A program made the position numbers and the translations under genes. From the NCBI GenBank assembly GCA_000153385.1, contig CH672374.1, positions 757,610 to 821,609 on the forward strand: a stretch of 64,000 nt of DNA, written 5' to 3'. Under the pieces are notes generated by a model. It worked only from the letters and a program-made list of their open reading frames with translations. It ran no database searches and had not been told where the DNA came from. Origin of the DNA: Flavobacteria bacterium BBFL7. Its GTDB lineage: Bacteria; Bacteroidota; Bacteroidia; Flavobacteriales; Flavobacteriaceae. Below are positions 57,777 to 64,000 of the stretch, piece by piece (positions within the stretch are counted from its first letter, which is position 1; each line of letters begins with the position of its first letter).

Positions 57777-58763
57777 TTATTCAATAGAATAATCTCCTGC
57801 AATGACCTCTTCAACTATACCTACCTCAGCAAGGTAGCGTTCAGCATCTAGTGCCGCCATACAACCAGTACCTGCAGCAGTAATTGCCTGTCTATAAATT
57901 TTATCTTGAACATCTCCACTAGCAAACACTCCTGGCATATTGGTATAAGTAGATCCAGCCTTAGTCTTTAAATAACCAGCTTCATCCATGTCTAATTGTC
58001 CTTTAAAAATATCTGTATTGGGCTTATGGCCTATAGCAATAAACAAACCAGTAATCGCGATATCATGCTTCTCATTAGTTTGATTATTTACAATACGTAA
58101 ACCATCTACAACTTGATCACCTAGCACCTCATCAACTTCTGAGTTAAATAAAACCTCAATATTTTCTGTTTGAGCAACACGATGTTGCATCGCTTTAGAA
58201 GCTCGCATTTCTCCTTTACGTACTAACATGGTCACCTTAGAACAAATGTTTGCTAGATAAGTAGCTTCTTCAGCAGCAGTATCTCCAGCACCTACTATAG
58301 CCACATCTTGTCCTCTATAGAAAAATCCATCACACACTGCACAAGCACTTACACCACCACCACGTAGTCGTTGCTCACTAGGTAGGCCTAGGTATTTTGC
58401 CGTTGCACCTGTAGAAATGATGACCGTATGAGCCTCAATTTTAGTTTTACCATCAACAATTGCGGTATGTATGCCACCTTGCTCGCTGGCAAAATTAACT
58501 TCAGTGACCATACCTATACGTACCTCAGTACCGAAACGCTCTGCTTGTTTCTGTAAATCCACCATCATGGTAGGTCCATCGATACCTTCTGGATATCCTG
58601 GGAAGTTATCAACCTCAGTAGTGGTTGTTAACTGTCCACCTGGTTCCATACCTGTATAAAGTAATGGTTTCATATCTGCACGTGCCGCATATATTGCAGC
58701 TGTATATCCTGCTGGTCCTGATCCTATGATCAAACACTTAACTCTTTCTATTTGTTCTGACAT
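57777..58763 (-). CDS. trxB: Thioredoxin-disulfide reductase
   Basis: 328 aa. FAD motif GSGPAG (14-19), redox-active C141-A-V-C144 (SACAVCDGFFYRGQ), NADPH motif GAGDTAAEEA, and the C-terminal FAD-contact GVFASGDVQD. It reduces thioredoxin with NADPH. Together with the peroxiredoxin and thioredoxin-like genes at the right edge it would supply a peroxide defence chain. Confidence 0.97.
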   Translation of the reverse strand: MSEQIERVKCLIIGSGPAGYTAAIYAARADMKPLLYTGMEPGGQLTTTTEVDNFPGYPEGIDGPTMMVDLQKQAERFGTEVRIGMVTEVNFASEQGGIHTAIVDGKTKIEAHTVIISTGATAKYLGLPSEQRLRGGGVSACAVCDGFFYRGQDVAIVGAGDTAAEEATYLANICSKVTMLVRKGEMRASKAMQHRVAQTENIEVLFNSEVDEVLGDQVVDGLRIVNNQTNEKHDIAITGLFIAIGHKPNTDIFKGQLDMDEAGYLKTKAGSTYTNMPGVFASGDVQDKIYRQAITAAGTGCMAALDAERYLAEVGIVEEVIAGDYSIE

Positions 58764-58880
58764 TGTATAAACTTTGGTATGTAAAAATAATCAATCTACA
58801 AGCTAATATTCAAAAGCATCTATCACTATTTATTATCACTTTATTAAAGAAAACCATATCAACCTGTTTATTTTTACTCC

Positions 58881-59429
58881 ATGGGCCATACCTACCTCAA
58901 TCCTGTTACAAAAGAACGTGCAACTATACTTAAGACTAGTGCTCAAACTAATGGAGCCTACACTTATATAGAGGTAGAGTTACAGCCTGGTGGCGGTAAT
59001 CCTATCCACTATCATCAATACTTTACAGAACAGTTTGAACCTATTGAAGGTACCTTAGGTGTGCATCATTTAGGTAAAGAAATACGTTTAAAACCTGGGC
59101 AAATATTTAAAGTGCCACTAATCGATAATCATCGTTTTTATAATCCAGGTGACCAACCTATTGTCTTTAGAGCAAAACTAGAACCTGGCCAGCCTGGATT
59201 TGAAAATTTCATGGCAGCACTTTTTGGACTGGTAAGTGATGGAAAAACAATTGGTAAAAATCAGATACCGATCAATCCATTCTATGCTATCATATTACTT
59301 AAATGGGGCGATACTCAGGTAGATAGCTTATTCTTCAAGTTATTTAAACCTGTTTTGATGTTGTTATATACGCTTTCGCGAAAGCTGGGATACGAAAAGA
59401 AATTGCTCCACAAATATGTCATAGGTTAA
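58881..59429 (+). CDS. Cupin domain protein
   Basis: 182 aa. The cupin motif 1 is GGGNPIHYHQYFTEQFEPIEG and motif 2 is PGQIFKVPLIDNHRFYNPGD, giving a probable metal site. The C-terminal third is hydrophobic (ILLKWGDTQVDSLFFKLFKP) and may bind membrane or form a helix pair. No enzyme activity can be assigned. A palindrome copy near the end encodes LSRKL. Confidence 0.85.
   Translation: MGHTYLNPVTKERATILKTSAQTNGAYTYIEVELQPGGGNPIHYHQYFTEQFEPIEGTLGVHHLGKEIRLKPGQIFKVPLIDNHRFYNPGDQPIVFRAKLEPGQPGFENFMAALFGLVSDGKTIGKNQIPINPFYAIILLKWGDTQVDSLFFKLFKPVLMLLYTLSRKLGYEKKLLHKYVIG
59371..59386. repeat. Palindrome copy (1 mismatch), LSRK frame
   Basis: In the cupin gene (YTLSRKLGY), the third reading frame observed for this palindrome. 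Confidence 0.9.
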
Positions 59430-59487
59430 GGCAGTACTTGCAAACGCGTTTTCAAAATCGTAACATTACACTCAATAATCCCGATAC

Positions 59488-61008
59488 ATGGAAAGTCAAA
59501 ATATCAACCAAGAGGACGAAAAAATCATCATTAATCAAGAATTAAACATTTGGGAAGCGCTAATTCCAGTAAAAGCATTAGTTGGACTATTAGCATATAA
59601 TGTATTCGTTTTTGGTGATAGCGCTTTAGGTGGTTCTAACCAATTTATATTAATTATAGGAGCAGCTATTGCAGCTATCGTAGGCTTTAAAAACAAAGTT
59701 TCTTATAAATCCATGGTTGAGGAAGTTGCTCAAAATTTAAAATCTACTACTGGCGCTATTCTTATCCTATTAATGGTAGGTGCGCTTGCAGGAACCTGGC
59801 TGGTCAGTGGCATCATACCTACCATGATTTATTATGGACTAGATATTTTAAACCCAACAATTTTTTTGGCTGCATGTGTTATTATTTGTGCTGTGATTTC
59901 TGTCGCAACCGGTAGTAGCTGGACTACTAGTGCAACAGTAGGTATCGCACTTATAGGTATTGCAGGCGCATTAGGGATAAGTCCAGGAATGACTGCTGGT
60001 GCGGTTTTGAGTGGTGCCTATTTTGGTGATAAATTAAGTCCTTTAAGTGATACTACTAATCTTGCTCCTGCTATGGCTGGTACTGATTTATTTACTCATA
60101 TTAGATATATGACTTACACAACAGTACCTACTATCATTGTAACACTATTATTCTTTATTATACTAGGATTTACTAATGATACGACTGGTGCAGCAGATGT
60201 TTCTCAATATCAAGGCGCTATAGATGCCACTTTTAATACTTCTCCTTGGCTATTTCTAGTACCTATAGCTGTAATAGCTATGATTGTTAAAAAAATATCG
60301 CCTTTAATCGCTTTACTGGCTGGTACGTTACTAGCAGCTGTATTTGCATTGATTTTTCAACCCGATCTTGTTCTAGCAGTTTCAGGAATGAAAGAATGGA
60401 GTTTTGAAGCTGGTTATAAAGGAATCATGAATGCCATCACTGTAAAGACCACTGTCAATCCGGTATCTGACAATCCTAAAATTGTTGAAGAACTAGCAGG
60501 ACTATTTGAAGGAAAAGGAATGGAATCGATGTTAGGTACTATATGGTTGATAATTTGTGCCATGGTCTTTGGTGGTGTTATGGATGCTATAGGTGCATTA
60601 AGCAGAATTTCAAAAAGTCTACTGAATTTATTCAGTAGTGTTTTTGGATTATTCTTTAGTACAGTTGCTAGTTGTATCGCAATTAATTTTACTGCAAGTG
60701 ATCAATATCTAGCACTGGTAGTACCTGGTAAAATGTATGAGAAAGCTTATCGTGAAAAAGGACTCGCACCAGAGAATTTATCGAGAACACTAGAAGACTC
60801 AGGAACAGTTACATCTGTATTAATACCTTGGAATACCTGTGGTGCTTACCACAGTGGTACTTTAGGTGTAAGTGTATTGGATTATGCTATCTATGCTATG
60901 TTTAGCTGGTTGTCTCCTATCATGACGCTTATTTTTGCCGCGTTTAGCATTAAGATTAAACAATTAGTTACTAAAACACCTACTCTAGATACAATAGGTG
61001 AAGAATAA
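59488..61008 (+). CDS. nhaC: Na+/H+ antiporter, NhaC family
   Basis: 506 aa with about 11-12 transmembrane segments. Family motifs are ATGSSWTTSATVG, GAYFGDKLSPLSDTTNLAPA and the C-terminal LIPWNTCGAYHSGTLGVS. It exchanges sodium for protons at the inner membrane, expected in a marine bacterium. Its end overlaps only the dispensable upstream extension of the MBL gene. Confidence 0.93.
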   Translation: MESQNINQEDEKIIINQELNIWEALIPVKALVGLLAYNVFVFGDSALGGSNQFILIIGAAIAAIVGFKNKVSYKSMVEEVAQNLKSTTGAILILLMVGALAGTWLVSGIIPTMIYYGLDILNPTIFLAACVIICAVISVATGSSWTTSATVGIALIGIAGALGISPGMTAGAVLSGAYFGDKLSPLSDTTNLAPAMAGTDLFTHIRYMTYTTVPTIIVTLLFFIILGFTNDTTGAADVSQYQGAIDATFNTSPWLFLVPIAVIAMIVKKISPLIALLAGTLLAAVFALIFQPDLVLAVSGMKEWSFEAGYKGIMNAITVKTTVNPVSDNPKIVEELAGLFEGKGMESMLGTIWLIICAMVFGGVMDAIGALSRISKSLLNLFSSVFGLFFSTVASCIAINFTASDQYLALVVPGKMYEKAYREKGLAPENLSRTLEDSGTVTSVLIPWNTCGAYHSGTLGVSVLDYAIYAMFSWLSPIMTLIFAAFSIKIKQLVTKTPTLDTIGEE

Positions 61009-61024
61009 TATCAATACATCAACA

Positions 61025-61888
61025 ATGAAAAATATATTATTTGTATTTGCTCTTTTAAGTATCCTTAATACTGGTGCACAAGACCGATTTGCAAAAGTTC
61101 AAATTACATCTACTGAGGTAAGCGAAAACACTTTTATGCTTACTGGAGCTGGCGGTAATATCATGATTGCCATTGACAAAGAAAAGGTAGTGATGATAGA
61201 TGATCAATTTGCACCATTAAGCGATAAAATTAAAGATGCTATTGCAGGCATTACAGACTATCCCATTGCTTACTTAATTAATACTCATCACCATGGAGAT
61301 CATACAGGTGGTAATGGAAATTTCAATTCTAAAGAAACCATAATCGTTGCTCACGTGAACGTAAAAGAACGCTTAATTGCTGAAGGTAAAGAAGAGAACT
61401 TTATACCTGAAATGACTTTAGAGGAAGAGTTAGAATTACAATTACCTACTCAAACCTGTTTATTAATTCATGTGCACAACGCCCATACTGATGGTGATAC
61501 ATTTATCTTTTTTGTTCAGGAAAATGTAGTACATATGGGTGATGTATTCTTTAACGCAAAATATCCATATATCGATTTAAAATCCGGCGGATCTATAGAT
61601 GGGTATATCGCTGCACAAGAAAGAGTTCTATCTACCATTAATGAAGAGACTAAGATTATACCTGGTCATGGCACATTAGCCAGTTATGAGGATCTAAGAA
61701 ACAACATTGAAATGTTAGTAGATATTAAAGAAAACATCGCTTCAAAAATTAAGAAAGGTGTTTCTAAAGAAGATATTATTGCAGACAAGACTATAACAGC
61801 AGCATATGATGCAAAAGGTTATGGAGATGGCTTTATTAATGCAGAGCGTTTTAGAACTACCGTTTACGAAAGCATCACAGGTCAATAA
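61025..61888 (+). CDS. Secreted metallo-beta-lactamase-fold hydrolase
   Basis: 287 aa from ATG 61025 (an earlier in-frame Met at 60998 would overlap nhaC and spoil the signal peptide). Signal MKNILFVFALLSILNTGAQ. The zinc motif is H88-x-H90-x-D92-H93 (NTHHHGDHTGG), further ligands are in HTDGD, HMGDVFFN and PGHG. Similar to the class B-like/quinoprotein-associated periplasmic MBL hydrolases; no evidence that it hydrolyses beta-lactams. Confidence 0.88.
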   Translation: MKNILFVFALLSILNTGAQDRFAKVQITSTEVSENTFMLTGAGGNIMIAIDKEKVVMIDDQFAPLSDKIKDAIAGITDYPIAYLINTHHHGDHTGGNGNFNSKETIIVAHVNVKERLIAEGKEENFIPEMTLEEELELQLPTQTCLLIHVHNAHTDGDTFIFFVQENVVHMGDVFFNAKYPYIDLKSGGSIDGYIAAQERVLSTINEETKIIPGHGTLASYEDLRNNIEMLVDIKENIASKIKKGVSKEDIIADKTITAAYDAKGYGDGFINAERFRTTVYESITGQ

Positions 61889-61908
61889 ATAGTTTTACAA
61901 TTTAAACA

Positions 61909-62823
61909 ATGAGAGCATTAGTCATATCTGGCGGTGGTAGTAAAGGTGCATTTGCCGGTGGCGTTGCTCAATACCTCATTGAAGAAAAAAAACTAGACTA
62001 TGATATTTATATAGGGACCTCTACAGGCAGTCTTCTTATTTCGCATCTAGCACTTCATAAAATAGAAAAGATTAAAGAGGTCTATACCAATGTAAATCAA
62101 AAGTCAATTTTCAGCAATTGCCCATTTATAATTAAGAGAAGTAAATATGGTGTTGAGGAAATAAAAATCAATCATTGGAATGTTCTACGTAATTTTTTAA
62201 ATGGTAATAAAACCTTTGGTGAAAGCAAAAATCTCAGAAAACTAATCAAAAAGATTTTTACCATTGAAGAATTTAACGAGTTAAAGGCGACGCAAAAAGA
62301 AGTCATCGTTACTGTATCGAACCTATCACTTAATGAAACCGAATATAAATCGATTCAAGAAGTGAGTTATGAGGACTTTTGTGACTGGATATGGATTTCT
62401 TGTAACTATATCCCTTTTATGAGCATGGTTAAGAAAGATAATTGCGAGTATGCAGATGGTGGCTATGGTAGTATGGTACCTATTAAAGAGGCTATAGAAC
62501 GTGGCGCTACAACAGTCGATGTTATTGTATTAGAAACAGAAGCTACTTACTATAATAGCTTGCCATCGACTAATGTCTTTTCACTACTTACCAGCCTTCA
62601 TGGTTTTATGATGGATCGTATTGAAAAACAAAATATAGCAATAGGTAAATTTACTGCAAACCATCACGATGCTATTCTTAATTTCTATTACACACCTACG
62701 GTATTAACGACTAATTCGCTCATTTTTAATAAATCAAAGATGATGAATTGGTGGAATAGCGGATTTAAATATGCCGCAAGCACCACAGAAAAAACGAGTG
62801 AAATCAAGCCTCAAGAAGAATAA
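61909..62823 (+). CDS. Patatin-like phospholipase
   Basis: 304 aa. Oxyanion-hole motif SGGGSKGAFAGG (7-18), nucleophile S38 in GTSTG, and the catalytic Asp in ADGGYG (about 183-187). A lipid acyl hydrolase of the patatin/RssA type, probably cytoplasmic (no signal peptide). It follows the MBL gene by 20 bp. Confidence 0.93.
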   Translation: MRALVISGGGSKGAFAGGVAQYLIEEKKLDYDIYIGTSTGSLLISHLALHKIEKIKEVYTNVNQKSIFSNCPFIIKRSKYGVEEIKINHWNVLRNFLNGNKTFGESKNLRKLIKKIFTIEEFNELKATQKEVIVTVSNLSLNETEYKSIQEVSYEDFCDWIWISCNYIPFMSMVKKDNCEYADGGYGSMVPIKEAIERGATTVDVIVLETEATYYNSLPSTNVFSLLTSLHGFMMDRIEKQNIAIGKFTANHHDAILNFYYTPTVLTTNSLIFNKSKMMNWWNSGFKYAASTTEKTSEIKPQEE

Positions 62824-63186
62824 AGCAAATTATTTCATTACTCTACTACTCCATCTTTTATAAAAGAAATATGCTGTAATAAAAAGCAATAGTAATGGCC
62901 AGATATTTACTAGAATTAAGAGTAAAGTGGTTACAATAGACCATTCATTTTTAAAAACATTTAAAGCGTTGTCTTTGCAGTGATTTCATAAATCATAGAA
63001 TTGATCATCTAAATCAATTTTTAAAAGATTTAAAGAACTCTATATTTCTTGAATTACTGAATTGAATGAACACAACATAAAATGAATAACGTTTTACTAT
63101 TACAAGTTTTACACACTATAATCATTACCTATAACACTATTATGTTATAAGATTGTAAAACACATTAAAAAACCGTCGCTCTGAAC
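62824..63186. other. Intergenic region patatin - peroxiredoxin
   Basis: About 365 bp. It holds the DUF4349-like relic at 62830-62985, then AT-rich DNA and the peroxiredoxin promoter. No intact gene. Confidence 0.6.
62830..62985 (-). pseudogene. C-terminal remnant of a DUF4349-like membrane protein
   Basis: The minus strand reads KDNALNVFKNEWSIVTTLLL then ILVNIWPLLLLFITAYFFYK and RWSSRVMK plus stop. This matches the C-terminal membrane anchor of DUF4349 proteins (NA.K.GW...L..INIWPLLL). There is no start codon, and a stop (62986-62988) lies directly upstream in frame; further upstream nothing coherent remains. A short relic. Confidence 0.45.
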
Positions 63187-63194
63187 TACTTTTG
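63187..63194 (+). promoter_or_regulatory. TAnnTTTG -7 box of the peroxiredoxin gene
   Basis: TACTTTTG, 36 bp before the ATG at 63231. No TTG at the usual distance, so -33 is weak. Confidence 0.6.
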
Positions 63195-63230
63195 CAGCCT
63201 GAAAAACAACACAATTTAAAACTATTAACA

Positions 63231-63866
63231 ATGGCTATAGTAGGAAGACAATTTCCAAGTATCGATGTAGATGCAATGAATGAAATGGGAGATACGTTTA
63301 AATTAAACGTATTTGAAGAAGCAAAAAACAAGAACAAGAAAGTTTTACTTTTTTGGTATCCTAAAGATTTCACTTTTGTATGTCCAACAGAATTACACGC
63401 TTTTCAAGCAGCTCTAGAAGAATTTGAAAAAAGAAATACGGTTGTTATAGGCGCTTCATGTGATACTCCAGAGGTACACTTTGCATGGTTAAACACAGCA
63501 AAAGATGATGGAGGAATTGAAGGTGTAACTTATCCTATTCTTGCAGATTCTAACCGTAATCTTGCAAACATGCTTGATATTTTAGACGTAGAACAAGAAT
63601 ACAATGATGATCTTGAAGGTTACATCCTTAAAGGTGACAACGTAACTTTCCGTGCTACATACCTTATTGATGAAGAAGGTACTGTATTTCACGAAGGTGT
63701 TAACCATATGCCAGTAGGTCGTAACGTAAATGAGTTCTTAAGAATGATAGATGCATATACTCACGTTCAAAAGAATGGTGAAGTATGTCCTGCAAACTGG
63801 GAAGAAGGAAAAGATGCAATGAGTGCTGACCGTAAAAGTACTGCTGCTTACCTTTCTCAAAACTAA
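63231..63866 (+). CDS. Typical 2-Cys peroxiredoxin
   Basis: 211 aa from ATG 63231 (the upstream TTG extension contains the promoter box). The peroxidatic Cys is C51 in DFTFVCPTE and the resolving Cys is C186 in NGEVCPANW, the AhpC/Prx1 arrangement. It reduces hydrogen peroxide and organic peroxides with thioredoxin. A thioredoxin-like gene follows past a hairpin, and trxB lies 4.5 kb upstream. Confidence 0.95.
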   Translation: MAIVGRQFPSIDVDAMNEMGDTFKLNVFEEAKNKNKKVLLFWYPKDFTFVCPTELHAFQAALEEFEKRNTVVIGASCDTPEVHFAWLNTAKDDGGIEGVTYPILADSNRNLANMLDILDVEQEYNDDLEGYILKGDNVTFRATYLIDEEGTVFHEGVNHMPVGRNVNEFLRMIDAYTHVQKNGEVCPANWEEGKDAMSADRKSTAAYLSQN

Positions 63867-63881
63867 TTTTATTTAATTGAC

Positions 63882-63921
63882 ATAACACAACAGGTGAATT
63901 TTCAAACATCTGTTGTGTTAT
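63882..63921 (+). terminator. Hairpin between the peroxiredoxin and thioredoxin-like genes
   Basis: ATAACACAACAG (63882-63893) pairs with CTGTTGTGTTAT (63910-63921), and a few inner pairs extend the stem. A weak T run follows; it may attenuate rather than stop transcription. Confidence 0.65.
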
Positions 63922-63938
63922 TTATAACATAGTATCTT

Positions 63939-64000
63939 ATGCAAACTTTAGATCAAGATAACCTACAGGAAATCGTTGCAAACAACGATACTGTAGTTGT
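63939..64000 (+). CDS. Start of a thioredoxin-like gene (cut by window edge)
   Basis: Only 20 codons are visible (MQTLDQDNLQEIVANNDTVV then V). The start of this kind directly after a 2-Cys peroxiredoxin gene is usual for the flavobacterial thioredoxin-family proteins; the CxxC motif would lie outside the window. Confidence 0.6.
   Translation, partial: MQTLDQDNLQEIVANNDTVV

Noticed and set aside
63700-63909. Minus-strand open frame at the end of the peroxiredoxin gene
   Set aside because: Antisense shadow that crosses the terminator hairpin; no coding signs.

Overview
The window is a stretch of chromosome from a low-GC Bacteroidetes, almost certainly a marine member of the Flavobacteriaceae. 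The evidence is: several giant secreted proteins with type IX secretion (T9SS) C-terminal sorting domains of the YPNP...VKK/VKE type; the gene order dapA, bamD, rpoZ, coaBC, porD, recN; promoter-like TAnnTTTG boxes; weak or absent Shine-Dalgarno sequences; and carbohydrate-active lipoproteins. The genus cannot be fixed from the sequence; Nonlabens, Dokdonia or a relative is only a guess. I see no rRNA, tRNA, CRISPR array, prophage or intact insertion sequence.

Layout. 1-19412 (minus): three tandem paralogous cell-surface giants (more than 2075, 2333 and 1904 aa) built of fibronectin-III and MAM/choice-of-anchor-J-like modules with some CUB-like inserts. Terminators sit between them. 19587-26927 (minus): housekeeping block fabI, recN, porD, coaBC, rpoZ, bamD, dapA and a DUF6913-like gene. 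26966-33430: a split 5'-nucleotidase (C-terminal half gene first, Tat-exported metallophosphatase half second), a small membrane protein, amtB, a secreted hypothetical protein and ligA. 33480-38977 (plus): a glycan-degradation operon of GH20 hexosaminidase, CutC and GH2 beta-mannosidase. 39000-41030: repeat-rich spacers around prmC and a GNAT gene. 41031-44213: ribD, an EamA transporter, a lipoprotein and a YigZ-like protein. 44210-44755: a decayed pyridoxamine-phosphate-oxidase-like pseudogene. 44793-47804: thioesterase, dnaA with DnaA-box-like sites upstream, LMW phosphatase and a secreted hypothetical. 47825-50856 (minus): menC, CPBP protease, menE. 50987-53458: a T9SS-exported leucine-rich-repeat-like protein. 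53546-57680: a DUF4442 protein, then a DUF4870-PadR-PspC operon and a head-GIN protein. 57777-64000: trxB, cupin, nhaC, MBL hydrolase, patatin, a DUF4349-like remnant, a 2-Cys peroxiredoxin and the start of a thioredoxin-like gene.

How it fits together. PorD belongs to the T9SS that would export the three giants and the LRR-like protein. BamD, CoaBC, RpoZ, DapA, FabI and RecN are core envelope, cofactor and genome functions. The GH20/GH2 pair would trim GlcNAc- and mannose-containing glycans. TrxB, peroxiredoxin and the thioredoxin-like gene form a thiol-peroxide defence set.

The most striking signal is not a gene. It is a 16-bp perfect palindrome, CGCTTTCGCGAAAGCG: nine exact copies, three one-mismatch copies and at least three more degenerate ones over 64 kb. 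It lies both inside genes and between them, and is read in all three frames (AFAKA, RFRES, LSRK). It often falls at tolerant protein positions such as signal peptides, linkers and C-termini. That points to selection on the DNA rather than on protein. Function unknown.
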